From: Pseudomonadota bacterium
GTDB taxonomy: Bacteria > Pseudomonadota > Alphaproteobacteria > Sphingomonadales > Sphingomonadaceae
DNA: 64,000 nt
Assembly (NCBI GenBank): GCA_023457895.1
Contig: JAEXAY010000004.1
Span: forward strand, 73,574-137,573
Reading direction: 5' to 3'
Positions within the stretch are counted from its first letter, which is position 1. Each line of letters starts with the position of its first letter. The position numbers and the translations under genes were made by a program. The notes below the pieces were generated by a model. It made no database searches, was not told where the DNA came from, and saw only the letters and a program-made list of their open reading frames with translations. Below are positions 63,781 through 64,000 of the stretch, piece by piece.

Positions 63781-64000
63781 TGATGTGCCCGGACCACTGT
63801 GCTATCGATCATGTCGGCGGTGGTATCGCGCCCTGCCAGCTCGGCCAGCGTCTCGAGCATGGCATCGAACACACCGGTCGTGACCCATCGTCGATAGCGA
63901 CGGAACACGCTGTTCCACTTGCCATACTCGTCGGGCAGATGCCGCCATTGCGCGCCGGTCCGCGCGATCCACATCATGCCTTCAAAATAGGGGCGATTAT
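63657..64000 (-). CDS. IS5-family transposase, upstream frame (orfA), partial
   Basis: The frame is open through the right edge of the window (readable as NNRPYFEG before the first in-window Met), so its true start lies outside. It carries the N-terminal DUF4096-like part and the first catalytic Asp. Beyond the frameshift site it continues as a non-conserved tail to 63657. Confidence 0.8.
   Translation of the reverse strand, partial: NRPYFEGMMWIARTGAQWRHLPDEYGKWNSVFRRYRRWVTTGVFDAMLETLAELAGRDTTADMIDSTVVRAHHCAVGIKRGLSKPRRLADREAASPPSSTQGAMPEVSRSASC

Larger units (their letters stand above)
52854..64000. mobile_element. Decaying prophage inserted in tRNA-Arg(CCU)
   Basis: It begins at the split tRNA with an integrase and an AlpA-like gene, passes through a deletion junction near 54.7 kb, and then holds phage late genes on the plus strand ending with lysis genes and an acyltransferase. 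An IS5-family element follows and runs past the window, so the right end is not seen. Frameshifts or stops affect at least five of its genes. The late-gene order suggests a podovirus-like ancestor (inference). Confidence 0.85.
63310..64000 (-). mobile_element. IS5-family (IS427-like) element, incomplete at window edge
   Basis: Two overlapping minus-strand frames encode an IS5-type transposase. The upstream part (63977 and beyond the window, to 63657) has IARTGAQWRHLPDEYGKWNS and the DDE Asp in DMIDSTVVRAHH. The downstream part (63780-63310) has GGFTTKLHA, the second Asp in LADRGYDADAI, and the Glu region RRNLIERLFNKLKNWRRVATRYDK. A -1 shift at ATAAAAAGGGG joins them. The 3' end lies within a few bases of 63310; terminal repeats could not be fixed. 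Confidence 0.85.

Overview
The window is chromosomal DNA of an alphaproteobacterium, most likely a sphingomonad (Sphingomonadales, Sphingopyxis/Sphingomonas-like). The clues are high GC, alphaproteobacterial protein sequences, ATGA-overlapped operons, and repeated palindromes of the type common between genes in that order. I worked from reading alone, so genus is an inference.

Layout. 1-1221: membrane protein with a GldG-like domain. 1222-20440: a complete, tightly packed division and cell-wall (dcw) cluster in the order mraZ-rsmH-ftsL-ftsI-murE-murF-mraY-murD-ftsW-murG-murC-murB-ddl-ftsQ-ftsA-ftsZ. Most neighbours overlap by 1-4 nt. Four GGGG repeats of exact 10-bp period upstream of mraZ look like the MraZ operator. 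20489-25688: a TPR/SPOR envelope protein, dgt, a Rossmann-fold protein, and a minus-strand pair (DUF3008, BON domain). 26017-30835: a tandem glycine riboswitch followed by gcvT-gcvH-gcvPA-gcvPB. 30885-36703: gshB, yraN, rsmI, an LppC-type lipoprotein, a transaldolase-like gene, a DUF4197 lipoprotein and a secreted protein, with intergenic REP-like palindromes. 37209-43747: radA, cvpA, an IscU-like protein, a Kef-type antiporter, DUF423, aroB/aroK and a 46-aa membrane protein. 43782-52783: a large periplasmic protein, xerD, accA, an M48 lipoprotein, two Flp pilins, mutT, a methyltransferase, comF, a glutaredoxin and DUF1178.

From 52819 to the right edge lies a decaying prophage inserted in the anticodon arm of a tRNA-Arg(CCU). 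Only the 5' half of the tRNA is in the window. The element keeps an integrase (frameshifted), an AlpA-like excisionase, small early genes, then an apparent deletion junction. After that come the late genes: a truncated and frameshifted lytic transglycosylase protein, a large injection-type protein with two frameshifts, tail proteins, an intact beta-helix tailspike, a frameshifted GH19 endolysin, a coiled-coil gene with an in-frame stop, an Rz1-like spanin, and an acyltransferase whose 5' end is cut by an IS5-family element running off the window. No lesion of this kind was seen in the chromosomal genes.

How it works together. The dcw cluster makes lipid II and the division machine. The glycine operon is switched on by glycine through its riboswitch. 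The prophage looks defective, though the tailspike, Rz1 and several small genes are intact. I did not find a convincing wholly new multi-gene system. The most unusual points are the inverted MraZ box array, the very long basic tail of FtsL, the FUS-like tyrosine repeats in the BON protein, the orphan IscU fold lacking its third cysteine, the prophage integrase whose stop codon lies inside the tRNA anticodon loop, and the pattern of lesions confined to the prophage.
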